Shown here: piece after piece, positions 38,070 through 46,085 of the stretch | Numbering within the stretch: position 1 is the first letter of the stretch | Layout of the letters: each line of letters starts with the position of its first letter | Assembly (NCBI RefSeq): GCF_025244845.1 | Contig: NZ_CP104264.1 | Location: forward strand, 1,798,001 to 1,862,000 | Length of the DNA stretch: 64,000 nt | Direction: 5' to 3' | Source: Arthrobacter sp. zg-Y1171 | GTDB taxonomy: Bacteria; Actinomycetota; Actinomycetes; Actinomycetales; Micrococcaceae | The notes under the pieces: model-generated | Databases searched by the model: none | What the model saw: only the letters and a program-made list of their open reading frames with translations | What the model was told of the DNA's origin: nothing | Made by a program: the position numbers and the translations under genes

Positions 38070-38417
38070 CTAGGCGCTGGTGCGCTCTCCGCGGCGTTCG
38101 CGCAGGATCGTCAGGCGGTCCTGGAGGATCGTTTCAAGTTCCTCGATGCTGCGTCGTTCCAGCAGCATGTCCCAGTGCGTCCGCACCGGCTTGTCGTTGC
38201 TGGTGTCCGGCTTCTCGCCGTCCACCAGAAGCGCTTCCTTGCCGGTCTTGGAGATCCAGACCGGAGGAACGTCCGCTTCGGCAGCGAAAGTTACGAAAAC
38301 ACGCTCGCCGTCCTCACAGCGGTATTCCACCCGCTGGCGGGGAGCCGGCTCCACACCGGATTCAGTCTCCATGCTCTGCGCGCCCAGGCGCATACCCCGC
38401 AGGCTACGATCGCTCAT
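38070..38417 (-). CDS. rbpA: RNA polymerase-binding protein RbpA
   Basis: Actinobacterial activator that binds sigma and promoter DNA and stabilises the open complex. 115 residues: the N-terminal tail with LRGMRLGAQSMETE, a core domain (residues 25-70), and the sigma-interacting C-terminal helices RTHWDMLLERRSIEELETIL. Only one Cys is present (YRCEDGE), so the zinc site of the Streptomyces protein is absent. GGGAG precedes the ATG. Upstream on the minus strand lies a close match to a SigH/SigR promoter, matching known SigR control in Streptomyces. Confidence 0.95.
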   Translation of the reverse strand: MSDRSLRGMRLGAQSMETESGVEPAPRQRVEYRCEDGERVFVTFAAEADVPPVWISKTGKEALLVDGEKPDTSNDKPVRTHWDMLLERRSIEELETILQDRLTILRERRGERTSA

Positions 38418-38539
38418 CTTTTCTCCCTCTTCAATCCGCTGGATCCGCTGGCGGATCCCTTGTTATGCCGGTGCCGTACCCGCCTGCCGCCCGGAGGCGG
38501 ACCGGCAGGGTGCCTAAGGCTGGCCGTCACAGCCAATAC

Positions 38540-38566
38540 AACGCCGACGACGCCGCAGCTGTTCCC
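38540..38566 (-). promoter_or_regulatory. SigH/SigR-type promoter of rbpA
   Basis: On the minus strand, GGGAACA (38560-38566), 16 nt, then CGTT (38540-38543) matches the thiol-stress sigma consensus GGGAAYA-N16/17-CGTT. It lies about 115 nt upstream of the rbpA start. Confidence 0.65.
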
Positions 38567-38575
38567 GTCGGCGGT

Positions 38576-38634
38576 CCCGTTCGGTGCCGCAGCTATTGTC
38601 CGGCAAACAACCGATTATACCGGCACCGAACGGG
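38576..38634. repeat. Perfect 14-bp inverted repeat around a TATAAT box
   Basis: CCCGTTCGGTGCCG (38576-38589) and its exact complement (38621-38634) flank 31 bp. The spacer holds a perfect TATAAT on the minus strand (38613-38618), a plausible housekeeping -10 for rbpA upstream of the SigH-like site. It could be an operator or form a hairpin in a minus-strand transcript. Confidence 0.7.
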
Positions 38635-38661
38635 AATCGGCTAACAGGGGGAGCGGAGGGG

Positions 38662-39609
38662 CTAGGCTCCGGCTGCAGGGCCGGCGGCCTGGGCCGGGGT
38701 GCTCCCGTTGGATGAGTGCATGGCCGCGTCCGGCACAAAGTCGCCCAGTGCGCTGCCGACACCCTTGAGGGCTTCGCCGAGCTCGCTGGGAATGATCCAC
38801 AGTTTGTTGGACGTGCCTTCGGCCAGCTTCGGCAGGGTCTGCAGGTACTGGTAGGCCAGGAGCTTCTGGTCCGGATTGCCCTTGTGGATGGCATCGAAGA
38901 CCTTGGCGATGGCCTGGGCCTCGCCGTCGGCCCGGAGGATCGCGGCTTTGGCGTCACCCTCGGCAGCGAGGATGGCGGCCTGCCGGCGGCCTTCGGCGGT
39001 GAGGATCTGCGACTGCTTGGTGCCTTCGGCCGTCAGGATGGTTGCGCGCCGTTCCCGCTCGGCCCGCATCTGCTTCTCCATGGAATCCTGGATCGACAGG
39101 GGCGGTTCAATGGCCTTGAGCTCCACCCGGGAGACCCGGATGCCCCAGCGGCCGGTGGCGTCGTCCAGGACGCCGCGCAGCTGGCCGTTGATCTGGTCAC
39201 GGGAGGTCAGCGCCTCTTCCAGGTTGAGGCCGCCCACCACGTTGCGGAGCGTGGTGGTGGTCAGCTGTTCCACTGCCTGGATGTAGTTCGCGATCTCATA
39301 GGTGGCTGCCCGGGCGTCGGTGACCTGGAAGTAGACCACGGTATCGATGGAAACCACGAGGGAGTCCTCGGTGATGACCTGCTGCGGAGGGAAAGACACT
39401 ACCTGCTCACGCAGGTCCAGCAGGGGCAGCATCCGGTCCACAAAAGGAACCAGGATGGTCAGGCCGGGATTCAATGTGCGCTGGTACTTGCCAAGCCGTT
39501 CCACCACGCCTGCCCGGGCCTGCGGGACGATCTTGACCGCCTTGACCAGGATGACCAGTACAAAGATCACCAGGACGGCGAGAATTACTAGGACTGCTGT
39601 TCCACTCAT
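38662..39609 (-). CDS. SPFH/band 7 (stomatin-like) membrane protein
   Basis: 315 residues: an N-terminal TM helix (residues about 4-24), then the SPFH domain (ARAGVVERLGKYQRTLNPGL, IDTVVYFQVTDARAATYEI), then a helical coiled-coil region with repeated (I/A)LxAEG units (residues about 195-235). It resembles QmcA/stomatin proteins that organise membrane microdomains and regulate proteases. AAGGGGG precedes the ATG. It lies downstream of an NfeD gene, its usual partner. Confidence 0.92.
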   Translation of the reverse strand: MSGTAVLVILAVLVIFVLVILVKAVKIVPQARAGVVERLGKYQRTLNPGLTILVPFVDRMLPLLDLREQVVSFPPQQVITEDSLVVSIDTVVYFQVTDARAATYEIANYIQAVEQLTTTTLRNVVGGLNLEEALTSRDQINGQLRGVLDDATGRWGIRVSRVELKAIEPPLSIQDSMEKQMRAERERRATILTAEGTKQSQILTAEGRRQAAILAAEGDAKAAILRADGEAQAIAKVFDAIHKGNPDQKLLAYQYLQTLPKLAEGTSNKLWIIPSELGEALKGVGSALGDFVPDAAMHSSNGSTPAQAAGPAAGA

Positions 39610-39716
39610 GTTCCCCCTTGCGTTCCGCGGGTGCCGGGCCGGCTCCCGCGGTTTGGTTCAGCGGGATCCCTTCCGGAAATGCCCGCATTCGGTTTGGCGG
39701 CTTTGCCGCCGGTTCT

Positions 39717-40196
39717 TCAGGATGCCGCTTTTGTTTCCGTTCCCGCAGCCTGGACCAGGGCGGTGGCACCCTCGATGCGTGCGACGCTGACCTCGACGCC
39801 CGCGGGAAGCGGGGATCCGTCAACGCTGCGGGCAGTCCACGTGTCGCCGCCGATTTTCACCGTTCCGGAGGAACCCGTCACGGATTCCAGCGTCAGCGCA
39901 GGCGCGCCTATTATCCGGTCGATATTGGACAACTGGTCCTTGTCGCCCTTCTGCAGGTGCTTCAGGGCGACCGGACGGACTACGCCGATCATGAGTACGG
40001 AGACCACCGCGAACACCACCACCTGCAGGAAGAGCGGGGCGGCGAAGAACGACGCCAGCATAGCGGCCAGGGCGCCCACGGCGAGCATGCCGAAGAACAG
40101 GTCCAGGGTAAGGGCCTCCACGGCGGCGAATCCGAGGAAAAGCACCAACCAGAGGGCCCAGCCGTAGCTGAGCATCCATTCGAAGACATCCTGCAT
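39717..40196 (-). CDS. NfeD family membrane protein
   Basis: 159 residues: three or four TM helices (residues 5-80) and a C-terminal OB-fold soluble domain (residues about 95-155, IIGAPALTLESVTGSSGTVKIGGDTW). Short NfeD proteins pair with SPFH proteins, here the gene 107 nt downstream on the same strand. AAGGGG precedes the ATG. Confidence 0.9.
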   Translation of the reverse strand: MQDVFEWMLSYGWALWLVLFLGFAAVEALTLDLFFGMLAVGALAAMLASFFAAPLFLQVVVFAVVSVLMIGVVRPVALKHLQKGDKDQLSNIDRIIGAPALTLESVTGSSGTVKIGGDTWTARSVDGSPLPAGVEVSVARIEGATALVQAAGTETKAAS

Positions 40197-40366
40197 CCGT
40201 TTTCCCCTTATCTTCCGGACAGTTCCGCTTGTCCTGGTTGTTCCCCCGCCTTTGGCGCCGGTAGCGCGCGGCGTCGGTTACCGGGCGTTTAGTACATTCT
40301 GCCCGAGACCGTGCCGCAGACCTAGGGCTACGGGCGGCGGAAGGATAACGTTTTGTGCGTCCGTGC

Positions 40367-41203
40367 TCAGTCCGCGCGGAAGATCTGCAGGGTGAAGGAC
40401 GCAGTCACCTCGACGGGGTCGGGCAGGCCGGCCAGGGTCTGTTCAAGGGCAGACGGCTCCAGGTGCCGGGCGGAGGGACCCATCATCACGGCGTTTCGAA
40501 CGTCCGCTTTGCCCAGCTGCATGGAGTACGTGCACTGTGCGGTCTGCACGGGAGAGAAACCGGGCGACAGGGACGCGCTGACCCGTTCTTCCTTTTCGGC
40601 GGCGATACCCAGCATCGCCGCGCCTGCCCTGATTTCCTGCAGGTGCCCAGGCTGCGGAGTCACCACTGCCAGGATGCCGCCAGGAGCCAGGACACGGCGG
40701 AATTCGGACGGGTTCCTCGGCGCGAAGACGTTCAGGACCACATCCACGGAGGCATCCCGCAGCGGTAGCCGCCGCCAGACGTCCCACACCAGTGCGTAGC
40801 TTCCCGGCAGCGCACGGGCCGCACGGCGCAGCGCGTACTTGGAAATGTCCAGTGCCACCGCGGCGGCCCCGGGAAGCGGCCGAAGCACCTCGGCGAGGTA
40901 GTAGCCCGTGCCGGCGCCGGCGTCGAGAACCGCTCCTGCGTGAGGTGCTGCTGCCGATACGAGGCGTGCCAGCTCGGCCGCCATGGGTTGGTAGTGCCCG
41001 GCCGCGAGGAAGTCCGTGCGGGCCTGCACCATGGCGGCAGTGTCGGCCTGGAACTTGGTGCCGCCGCCTGTGAGGAGATTGAAGTAGCCCTGCTTGGCCG
41101 CATCATATCGATGGCCGGCAGCGCAGCTGAGGGAACGGTTGCCCGAATCGGGTTCGAGGCTGCTGCCACAGACGGGACAGACCAGCAGCGGCAGGGAAGG
41201 CAT
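40367..41203 (-). CDS. RlmA-type 23S rRNA (guanine-N1) methyltransferase
   Basis: 278 residues: an N-terminal zinc finger (CPVCGSSL and CAAGHRYD, residues 9-35), followed by KQGYFNLL, a signature of RlmA, then a SAM-binding domain (VLDAGAGTGYYL). The family methylates G745 or G748 of 23S rRNA; the actinobacterial version is RlmA(II), related to tylosin-resistance TlrB. Which base is modified here cannot be told. TAGGAT lies 6 nt before the ATG on the minus strand, suggesting leaderless expression. Confidence 0.9.
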   Translation of the reverse strand: MPSLPLLVCPVCGSSLEPDSGNRSLSCAAGHRYDAAKQGYFNLLTGGGTKFQADTAAMVQARTDFLAAGHYQPMAAELARLVSAAAPHAGAVLDAGAGTGYYLAEVLRPLPGAAAVALDISKYALRRAARALPGSYALVWDVWRRLPLRDASVDVVLNVFAPRNPSEFRRVLAPGGILAVVTPQPGHLQEIRAGAAMLGIAAEKEERVSASLSPGFSPVQTAQCTYSMQLGKADVRNAVMMGPSARHLEPSALEQTLAGLPDPVEVTASFTLQIFRAD

Positions 41204-41260
41204 GAGTCCATCCTAAGGCGGCGGTTGGCCCCGGCGGCCGCGGACATTAGGCTTCGGAGC

Positions 41261-43300
41261 GTGAAACCATGTGACCTGCCTCTCCTGAATTCCCTGTCCG
41301 CTCCGGCCGTCCATCCCGATGCCCTGCACTGCGTGGTCTCAGTGACCCGGCCGGACTTCACCGCCGATGCCTATACCGGGCAGCTGTGGCGGGTTCCCCT
41401 GACGCAGGGAGGCCGGCCGCGCCGGCTCACCCGCGGTTTCCGGGACACGTCGCCGAAGTACAGTCCCGACGGTTCCAGCCTCGGGTTCCTGCGTGCGGCA
41501 CCGGGGGAGCCGGCCCAGCTGTTCATCCTCGGTGCCGGCAGCGGGGAGCCCGTCCGGCTGACTGACGCATTGCTGGGCGTATCCTGGTTCAATTTCTCGC
41601 CGGACGGCCGCAGCGTGGTGTTTTCCGCCCGCGTACCGGAGGAAGGCCGGTACGGAACCACGGACGGCGTGGGTTCCGCCGCTGAGGATCCCCGGCTCAT
41701 CACCACCTTCAAATACCGGATGAACGGGGTGGGCTACACCGGCGACAAGCCCGTGCAGATCTTCCACTTGCTCTTGCCGGACCTCGACGTCGAGCCGCAC
41801 ATCGAGCCGCGGGGCCGGGCCAACGACGGCGGCGAGTCCGGAAAGGGCCTGCCCGAGGCCGTCCAGCTGACTTCCGACGCAGCAGACCATCTGCAGCCGG
41901 TGTTCACGGCGGACGGCGGCCGGATCCTGTTCACGTCCTCCCCGGATCTGGATGCGTCCCTGGTGTCCGATGTCTTCAGCATCCACCCCGACGGCACCGG
42001 CCTGACCCGGCTTACCAACCACGACGCCGGCAACCCGCTGACGGTTTCGGACCCGGTGGAGAGCACCAACGGGCACTGGCTGTTCTATCTGGGCCAGGAG
42101 GTTTCCGTCACCGGCACCGATTTCGTCGCCCGGAACACCGCACTGTATGCGGCCCCGGCAGCGGATCCAACGGCAGTGCGCCGACTGACGGATCCGGAGA
42201 GCACTGACCTCGCAGAGGGTACCGTGGTGCCGCACCACGACGCCGAGGTGCTGGTCTTTCGCCGGACGCGCGGGGCAGGTGAACTCCTGGCCGTGGATCC
42301 GCGCGGACGCGTGGAAGTCCTGGTGGCGGGGCCCCGGGTCGTGGAAACGGCCGGGTCCGCGGGCGGCACAGTGGTGGTCGGCTACACCGACCCGCGGACG
42401 GCCGGCGACCTCGCCGTCGTCGACGCCGGCGGCCTCCGCCCCATCACGGACTTCTCCGACGCGCTGCGCCGGGAAACCGCAGTGGCGCTGCCGGTGGAGG
42501 AAACCCATCCCTCCGGGGGCGGCTATCCCGTGCACGGCTGGCTGGCGCTGCCCGAGGGGCCCGGCCCGCACCCGGTGCTGCTGAACATCCACGGCGGTCC
42601 GTTCGCCCAGTACGGCTGGGGCTATTTCGACGAGACACAGGTCTACACCAACGCCGGTTACGCGGTGCTGATGTGCAACCCCCGCGGGTCAGCCGGCTAC
42701 GGGCAGGCGCACGGCCGAAGCATCAAGGAAGCCATGGGCACCCTGGACCTGGCCGACGTGCTGGCGTTCGTGGACGGTGCGCTGGCCGCGCATCCGGAAC
42801 TGGACGGAAGCCGGCTGGGTATCATGGGCGGATCCTACGGCGGCTATCTCACGGCATGGACCATCGCGCACGACCACCGGTTCACTGCCGCCGTGGTGGA
42901 ACGCGGCTTCCTGGATCCCCTGTCCTTTGTCGGCTCCGCGGACATCGGCTGGTTCTTCAGCGCCGGCTACACCGGCACGGATCCGGCCGCCGTGCAGGCG
43001 CAGAGCCCGATGGCGTGCGTGGACTCCGTCCGCACCCCCACGTTCGTGGTCCATTCCGAAGAGGACCTGCGCTGTCCGGTGGAGCAGGCCCAGCGGTATT
43101 ACACCGCCTTAAAGCTGCGGTCGGTGCCTACCGAGCTGCTGCTCTTCCCGGGCGAAAACCACGAGCTTTCACGCAGCGGCACGCCGTGGCACCGGCGGCG
43201 CCGCTTCGAGCATCTGCTCGCATGGTGGGCCCGCTGGCTGCCGACGCCGCAGAACCCGGCCCCGGAGCAGGCCCGCACGCCGGAGCCTGCGCGTGCCTAG
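41261..43300 (+). CDS. S9 family prolyl oligopeptidase-like serine peptidase
   Basis: 679 residues: an N-terminal seven-bladed beta-propeller (PD40-like repeats such as SPDGSSLGFL and FTADGGRILFTS) and a C-terminal alpha/beta-hydrolase domain with the nucleophile in GGSYGGYLTAW, Asp in HSEEDLRCPVEQ and His in GENHELSRSG. It belongs to the acylaminoacyl-peptidase/DPP group and acts on short peptides. The GTG at 41261 lies 7 nt after TAGGCT, so it is probably leaderless; the long in-frame extension upstream overlaps the divergent methyltransferase and is rejected. Its stop is inside a tandem repeat. Confidence 0.9.
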   Translation: MKPCDLPLLNSLSAPAVHPDALHCVVSVTRPDFTADAYTGQLWRVPLTQGGRPRRLTRGFRDTSPKYSPDGSSLGFLRAAPGEPAQLFILGAGSGEPVRLTDALLGVSWFNFSPDGRSVVFSARVPEEGRYGTTDGVGSAAEDPRLITTFKYRMNGVGYTGDKPVQIFHLLLPDLDVEPHIEPRGRANDGGESGKGLPEAVQLTSDAADHLQPVFTADGGRILFTSSPDLDASLVSDVFSIHPDGTGLTRLTNHDAGNPLTVSDPVESTNGHWLFYLGQEVSVTGTDFVARNTALYAAPAADPTAVRRLTDPESTDLAEGTVVPHHDAEVLVFRRTRGAGELLAVDPRGRVEVLVAGPRVVETAGSAGGTVVVGYTDPRTAGDLAVVDAGGLRPITDFSDALRRETAVALPVEETHPSGGGYPVHGWLALPEGPGPHPVLLNIHGGPFAQYGWGYFDETQVYTNAGYAVLMCNPRGSAGYGQAHGRSIKEAMGTLDLADVLAFVDGALAAHPELDGSRLGIMGGSYGGYLTAWTIAHDHRFTAAVVERGFLDPLSFVGSADIGWFFSAGYTGTDPAAVQAQSPMACVDSVRTPTFVVHSEEDLRCPVEQAQRYYTALKLRSVPTELLLFPGENHELSRSGTPWHRRRRFEHLLAWWARWLPTPQNPAPEQARTPEPARA

Positions 43301-43351
43301 AACCTGCCTAGCCTAGAACCTGCCTAGCCTAGAACCTGCCTAGCCTAGAAA
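43295..43351. repeat. Tandem 16-bp repeat holding two convergent stop codons
   Basis: About 3.5 copies of GCCTAGCCTAGAACCT. The TAG at 43298-43300 ends the S9 peptidase gene, and the CTA at 43345-43347 is the stop codon of the deformylase gene on the other strand. Confidence 0.95.
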
Positions 43352-43974
43352 CCCAGTATCCGCTGGGCCTCGCCGATACCCGGTGCGGCCCAGCGGCGGG
43401 CGTATTCGGCGTTGCTGCACAGGGACCGGGGAAGCATCTTGTCCACGTACACGGTTCCGAAGAGATGGTCCGTTTCATGCTGGACTATCCGCGCCTGCCA
43501 GCCGCTGAAGCGCTCCATGCGCTGCCGGGACTGCAGGTCGGTGTAGTCCAGCACCACGGAACGGGGCCGGCGGACCACGCCTTGGTAGCCCTCGAAGGAC
43601 AGGCAGCCTTCGAAGAACGCGGCGGTCTCGTCTCCGTCGGCTTCGTACCGGGGATTGATGATGGTGAAGAACGGCAGGGGAACCCGCTCCCGGAGGGCGG
43701 AGGCTTCGGCACCGGCGTCGAAGGTGTCTTCCAGCACCGCGATCTGGAGCGGAATACCCAGTTGGGGTGCAGCCAGTCCCACGCCGGGGGCGGCATGCAT
43801 GACCCGGCGCATGAGCGCAACGAGAGCGTCCAGTTCGGCGGCGTCCAGTTCGCCGTCGAAGGGCAGCGCCTCACGGCGGAGGGCGGGGTGCCCCAGTTGG
43901 ACTATCGGCACGAGCTCCTGCTCAAGCATCGGCAGGACCAGGTCGCGCAGCAGGGCGGTGGAATCTGTGGGCAC
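43345..43974 (-). CDS. def: Peptide deformylase
   Basis: Removes the formyl group from nascent N-terminal Met. 209 residues with all three motifs: GVGLAAPQLG, EGCLS with the metal-binding Cys, and QHETDHLFG with the HExDH pair. An extra ~30-residue N-terminal segment and a short C-terminal tail follow the usual actinobacterial plan. The GTG start lies 6 nt after TAGGAT on the minus strand, suggesting leaderless expression. The stop lies in the 16-bp tandem repeat shared with the convergent S9 peptidase gene. Confidence 0.95.
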   Translation of the reverse strand: MPTDSTALLRDLVLPMLEQELVPIVQLGHPALRREALPFDGELDAAELDALVALMRRVMHAAPGVGLAAPQLGIPLQIAVLEDTFDAGAEASALRERVPLPFFTIINPRYEADGDETAAFFEGCLSFEGYQGVVRRPRSVVLDYTDLQSRQRMERFSGWQARIVQHETDHLFGTVYVDKMLPRSLCSNAEYARRWAAPGIGEAQRILGF

Positions 43975-44039
43975 CGCTTCATCCTAGTGGCCGCTACGGT
44001 GTTCGCGCGCAGCCAGGGCGGCGTAACGTCGTGGGCACC

Positions 44040-44600
44040 ATGACCGAGCAGCAGACGTACAGCGTCCTGGGGCGGTATCCGGGTTTCGAGTTGCGCCATT
44101 ACCCCGCGCACCTCGTGGCCCAGGTCACCGTGAACGCAGGCTTCCAGGTGGCGGGCAATGCCGGCTTCCGGCACCTCTACGCGTACATCAGCGGGAGGAA
44201 CTCGTTCCTGCTCCCGCCGGAACAGGCGCCGTCCGGTACCGACGGACAGATCCTGGCGATGACGGCTCCGGTCCTGCTGGAGCCAAGCCCGATTCCGGGT
44301 GCCTTCTGCGTGGCCTTCGTCCTGCCCGCGGAGCTGACTGCTGCCGCCGCCCCGGTACCTGAGGATCCGGCCGTCAGCATTGTTTCGGTGCCGGGTCAGA
44401 CGGCGGTTGCTGCGGCGTTTTCCGGCCGCTGGAGCGAAGCCAACTACCAAAGCCATCTCCATACCCTGCTGGCTGCAGTATCTGCCGAAGGGTTCTCCCC
44501 TCTGGGCGGTCCGCGCTTCGCGCGGTTCGACCCGCCGTTCCGGCCGTGGTTCCTGCGCCGCAATGAAGTGGTTCAGGACGTGGAGGGGCCGGGGGATTGA
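44040..44600 (+). CDS. SOUL heme-binding family protein
   Basis: 186 residues from ATG 44040; a GTG at 44031 would add three. YPGFELRHYPAHLVAQVTV at the N-terminus, FRHLYAYISGRN, and MTAPVLLEP are SOUL/HBP signatures; the fold is a small beta barrel. Bacterial functions are unclear, with heme binding inferred from the family. TAACGT (44024-44029) is the likely -10, giving a leader of only a few bases. Its 3' end overlaps the convergent GNAT gene by 28 bp. Confidence 0.85.
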   Translation: MTEQQTYSVLGRYPGFELRHYPAHLVAQVTVNAGFQVAGNAGFRHLYAYISGRNSFLLPPEQAPSGTDGQILAMTAPVLLEPSPIPGAFCVAFVLPAELTAAAAPVPEDPAVSIVSVPGQTAVAAAFSGRWSEANYQSHLHTLLAAVSAEGFSPLGGPRFARFDPPFRPWFLRRNEVVQDVEGPGD

Positions 44601-45028
44601 AGCGGCAGCGCACTGATGCCAGGCACCGGATCGGAGGCAAGCCGCGCATGGGTTTCCACGTCGAAGCGGTCCTTGCCGTAGCGCAGTTTCGACCGTTCGA
44701 TACCCTCCGGCCGGAACCCGGCGTTCAGCGCCACCCGGCAGGATGCGGGGTTGTTGGTCCGGTGTCCCAGCTCGAGGCGGATATGGCCGCCGTCGCCGAG
44801 GGCCCAGGCTGCTGCGGCCGCGACGCCGCGGGAGGCCAGGGAATGTCCCCGCGCGGACGGAGCGAGCCAATAGGAGACCCGGGCGGTCTGGAGATACCGG
44901 GCGGCCTGTCCGACGTCGTCGAGCCGGCAGCCCAGCTGGTGCTCGAGCCCAGGATCGGCGGCGAACGCCGCATGGAGGGACGGAGCGTCGGCCTGCGTCC
45001 AGGCACGCAGCAGGGGAGCGGCCCGCAT
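44573..45028 (-). CDS. GNAT acetyltransferase, apparently internally deleted
   Basis: 151 residues. The N-terminal start (LLRAWTQADAPSLHAAF) and C-terminal half (VSYWLAPSARGHSLASRGV, RLELGHRTNNPASCRVALNAGF) match RimJ/RimL-type N-acetyltransferases, including the acetyl-CoA loop region. Between them, ARYLQ runs straight into VSYW, omitting roughly 35-50 residues (strands beta2-beta3) present in typical members. The frame is intact, so this looks like an in-frame deletion; the enzyme may be inactive. It follows the deaminase gene by 7 nt on the same strand, with no Shine-Dalgarno sequence. Confidence 0.72.
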   Translation of the reverse strand: MRAAPLLRAWTQADAPSLHAAFAADPGLEHQLGCRLDDVGQAARYLQTARVSYWLAPSARGHSLASRGVAAAAAWALGDGGHIRLELGHRTNNPASCRVALNAGFRPEGIERSKLRYGKDRFDVETHARLASDPVPGISALPLQSPGPSTS

Positions 45029-45035
45029 CCGGCGG

Positions 45036-45470
45036 TTATGTCGCAGGCGGGACGAATCCCAGTGGCAGCAGGTCTCCCGCGGAAATGCTGACCGGGCCCT
45101 CCGGCGTCGGCAGGATCACGCGGATCCCGGGGTAGTAGTCGGCAAGGATCTGCCGGTCCCGGCCGCACGGGCTTTGGACACCGCGGCCATGGTTGCCGAC
45201 GGCGACAATGCAGGTGGGCTCGGCGGCTCCGGCCGCCCGTGCCGCGCCCAGGGCAACAAGTTCGGCGCAGGGACCGCCGGTGAAGTGATAGAGGTTCACA
45301 CCCGCGTGCATGCCGCCGTCGGCCGTGCGGACCGCCGCGCCCATGGTGTGGATGCCGTCTTCGTCGGGCCCGGCGTCGGTGGCAGCGTCAATGGTGCACC
45401 GGGCCAGGTCCACGAGTGCCCGGTCCGCAGGGGTAAGCGGCAGGGCGGACGGGGGAAGGGAAGTAGGCAT
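45036..45470 (-). CDS. Cytidine deaminase-like protein with an altered zinc site
   Basis: 144 residues of the cytidine/blasticidin deaminase fold. The first zinc motif is present as PCAELVAL (C-A-E with the proton-shuttle Glu), and the second reads SPCGRDRQ instead of the usual PCxxC: the second Cys position is Asp. It may bind metal differently or act on another substrate. TAGACT lies 6 nt before the ATG on the minus strand, suggesting leaderless expression. The GNAT gene follows closely. Confidence 0.82.
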   Translation of the reverse strand: MPTSLPPSALPLTPADRALVDLARCTIDAATDAGPDEDGIHTMGAAVRTADGGMHAGVNLYHFTGGPCAELVALGAARAAGAAEPTCIVAVGNHGRGVQSPCGRDRQILADYYPGIRVILPTPEGPVSISAGDLLPLGFVPPAT

Positions 45471-45504
45471 GCGCAGAGTCTACGGCGCGGGTCCGGCCGT
45501 TAAA

Positions 45505-45543
45505 GACAAACAGCCGGGTCCGCCGTCTGGCGGAACCCGGCTG
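45505..45543 (-). terminator. Terminator after the DUF4193 gene
   Basis: On the minus strand, AGCCGGGT/ACCCGGCT plus CCGCC/GGCGG form a long stem with one bulge, followed by GTTTGTCTTT. It sits 18 nt past the stop at 45561. Confidence 0.8.
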
Positions 45544-45560
45544 GGCGGCTCGGGGAGTGA

Positions 45561-45863
45561 CTAGCCCTCGCAGTCCACGCAGTAGGCCTCGCCGTTTTTT
45601 TCGCGGGCAATCTGCGAACGGTGGCGTACGAGGAAGCAGGACATGCAGGTGAACTCGTCTGCCTGCGGGGGAACCACCTTGATGAGCAGTTCCTCGCCGG
45701 AAAGATCCGCACCCGGAAGGTCAAAACCGTCAATGGCGTCTGACTCTTCGACATCGATGACTGCTGTCATCGCTCCGCCACGCTGCTGAGCTTTCAGACC
45801 CTCGAGGGAGTCTGTGTGCTGGTCTTCTTCCTTGACGCGCGGGGCATCGTAATCGGTAGCCAT
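45561..45863 (-). CDS. DUF4193 zinc-ribbon-like protein
   Basis: 100 residues. It matches DUF4193, a small family widespread in actinobacteria with unknown function. The C-terminal half has CMSCFLVRHRSQIA and CVDCEG, two CxxC pairs that likely bind one zinc; the N-terminus is acidic. AGGAG lies 13 nt before the ATG, and a TATATGAT box lies about 60 nt upstream on the minus strand. A clear terminator follows, so it is a monocistron. Confidence 0.88.
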   Translation of the reverse strand: MATDYDAPRVKEEDQHTDSLEGLKAQQRGGAMTAVIDVEESDAIDGFDLPGADLSGEELLIKVVPPQADEFTCMSCFLVRHRSQIAREKNGEAYCVDCEG

Positions 45864-46085
45864 TTTCTTGTGCTTATCTCCTGATTGTGGGGGGTGAAGC
45901 GTAGATCATATAGGGCAACGAAAGTCGCTGCACCAAACCGTACAGGCGTGGCGGGCCACGGATGACGAAATACGGCAGGAAAGTGATCAACGTCCCGTCG
46001 GAACTTTGTATTCCCGCTTTCATGCCCGGGCCGGCCGGGGCCAGGTCACCCTGCAGGGCACGGCAGGGCAGCGTTGAGCAGCCGG

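Noticed and set aside
40940-41260. In-frame upstream extension of the S9 peptidase gene
   Set aside because: It overlaps the start of the divergent methyltransferase, and a leaderless-type GTG at 41261 with TAGGCT 7 nt upstream fits better.
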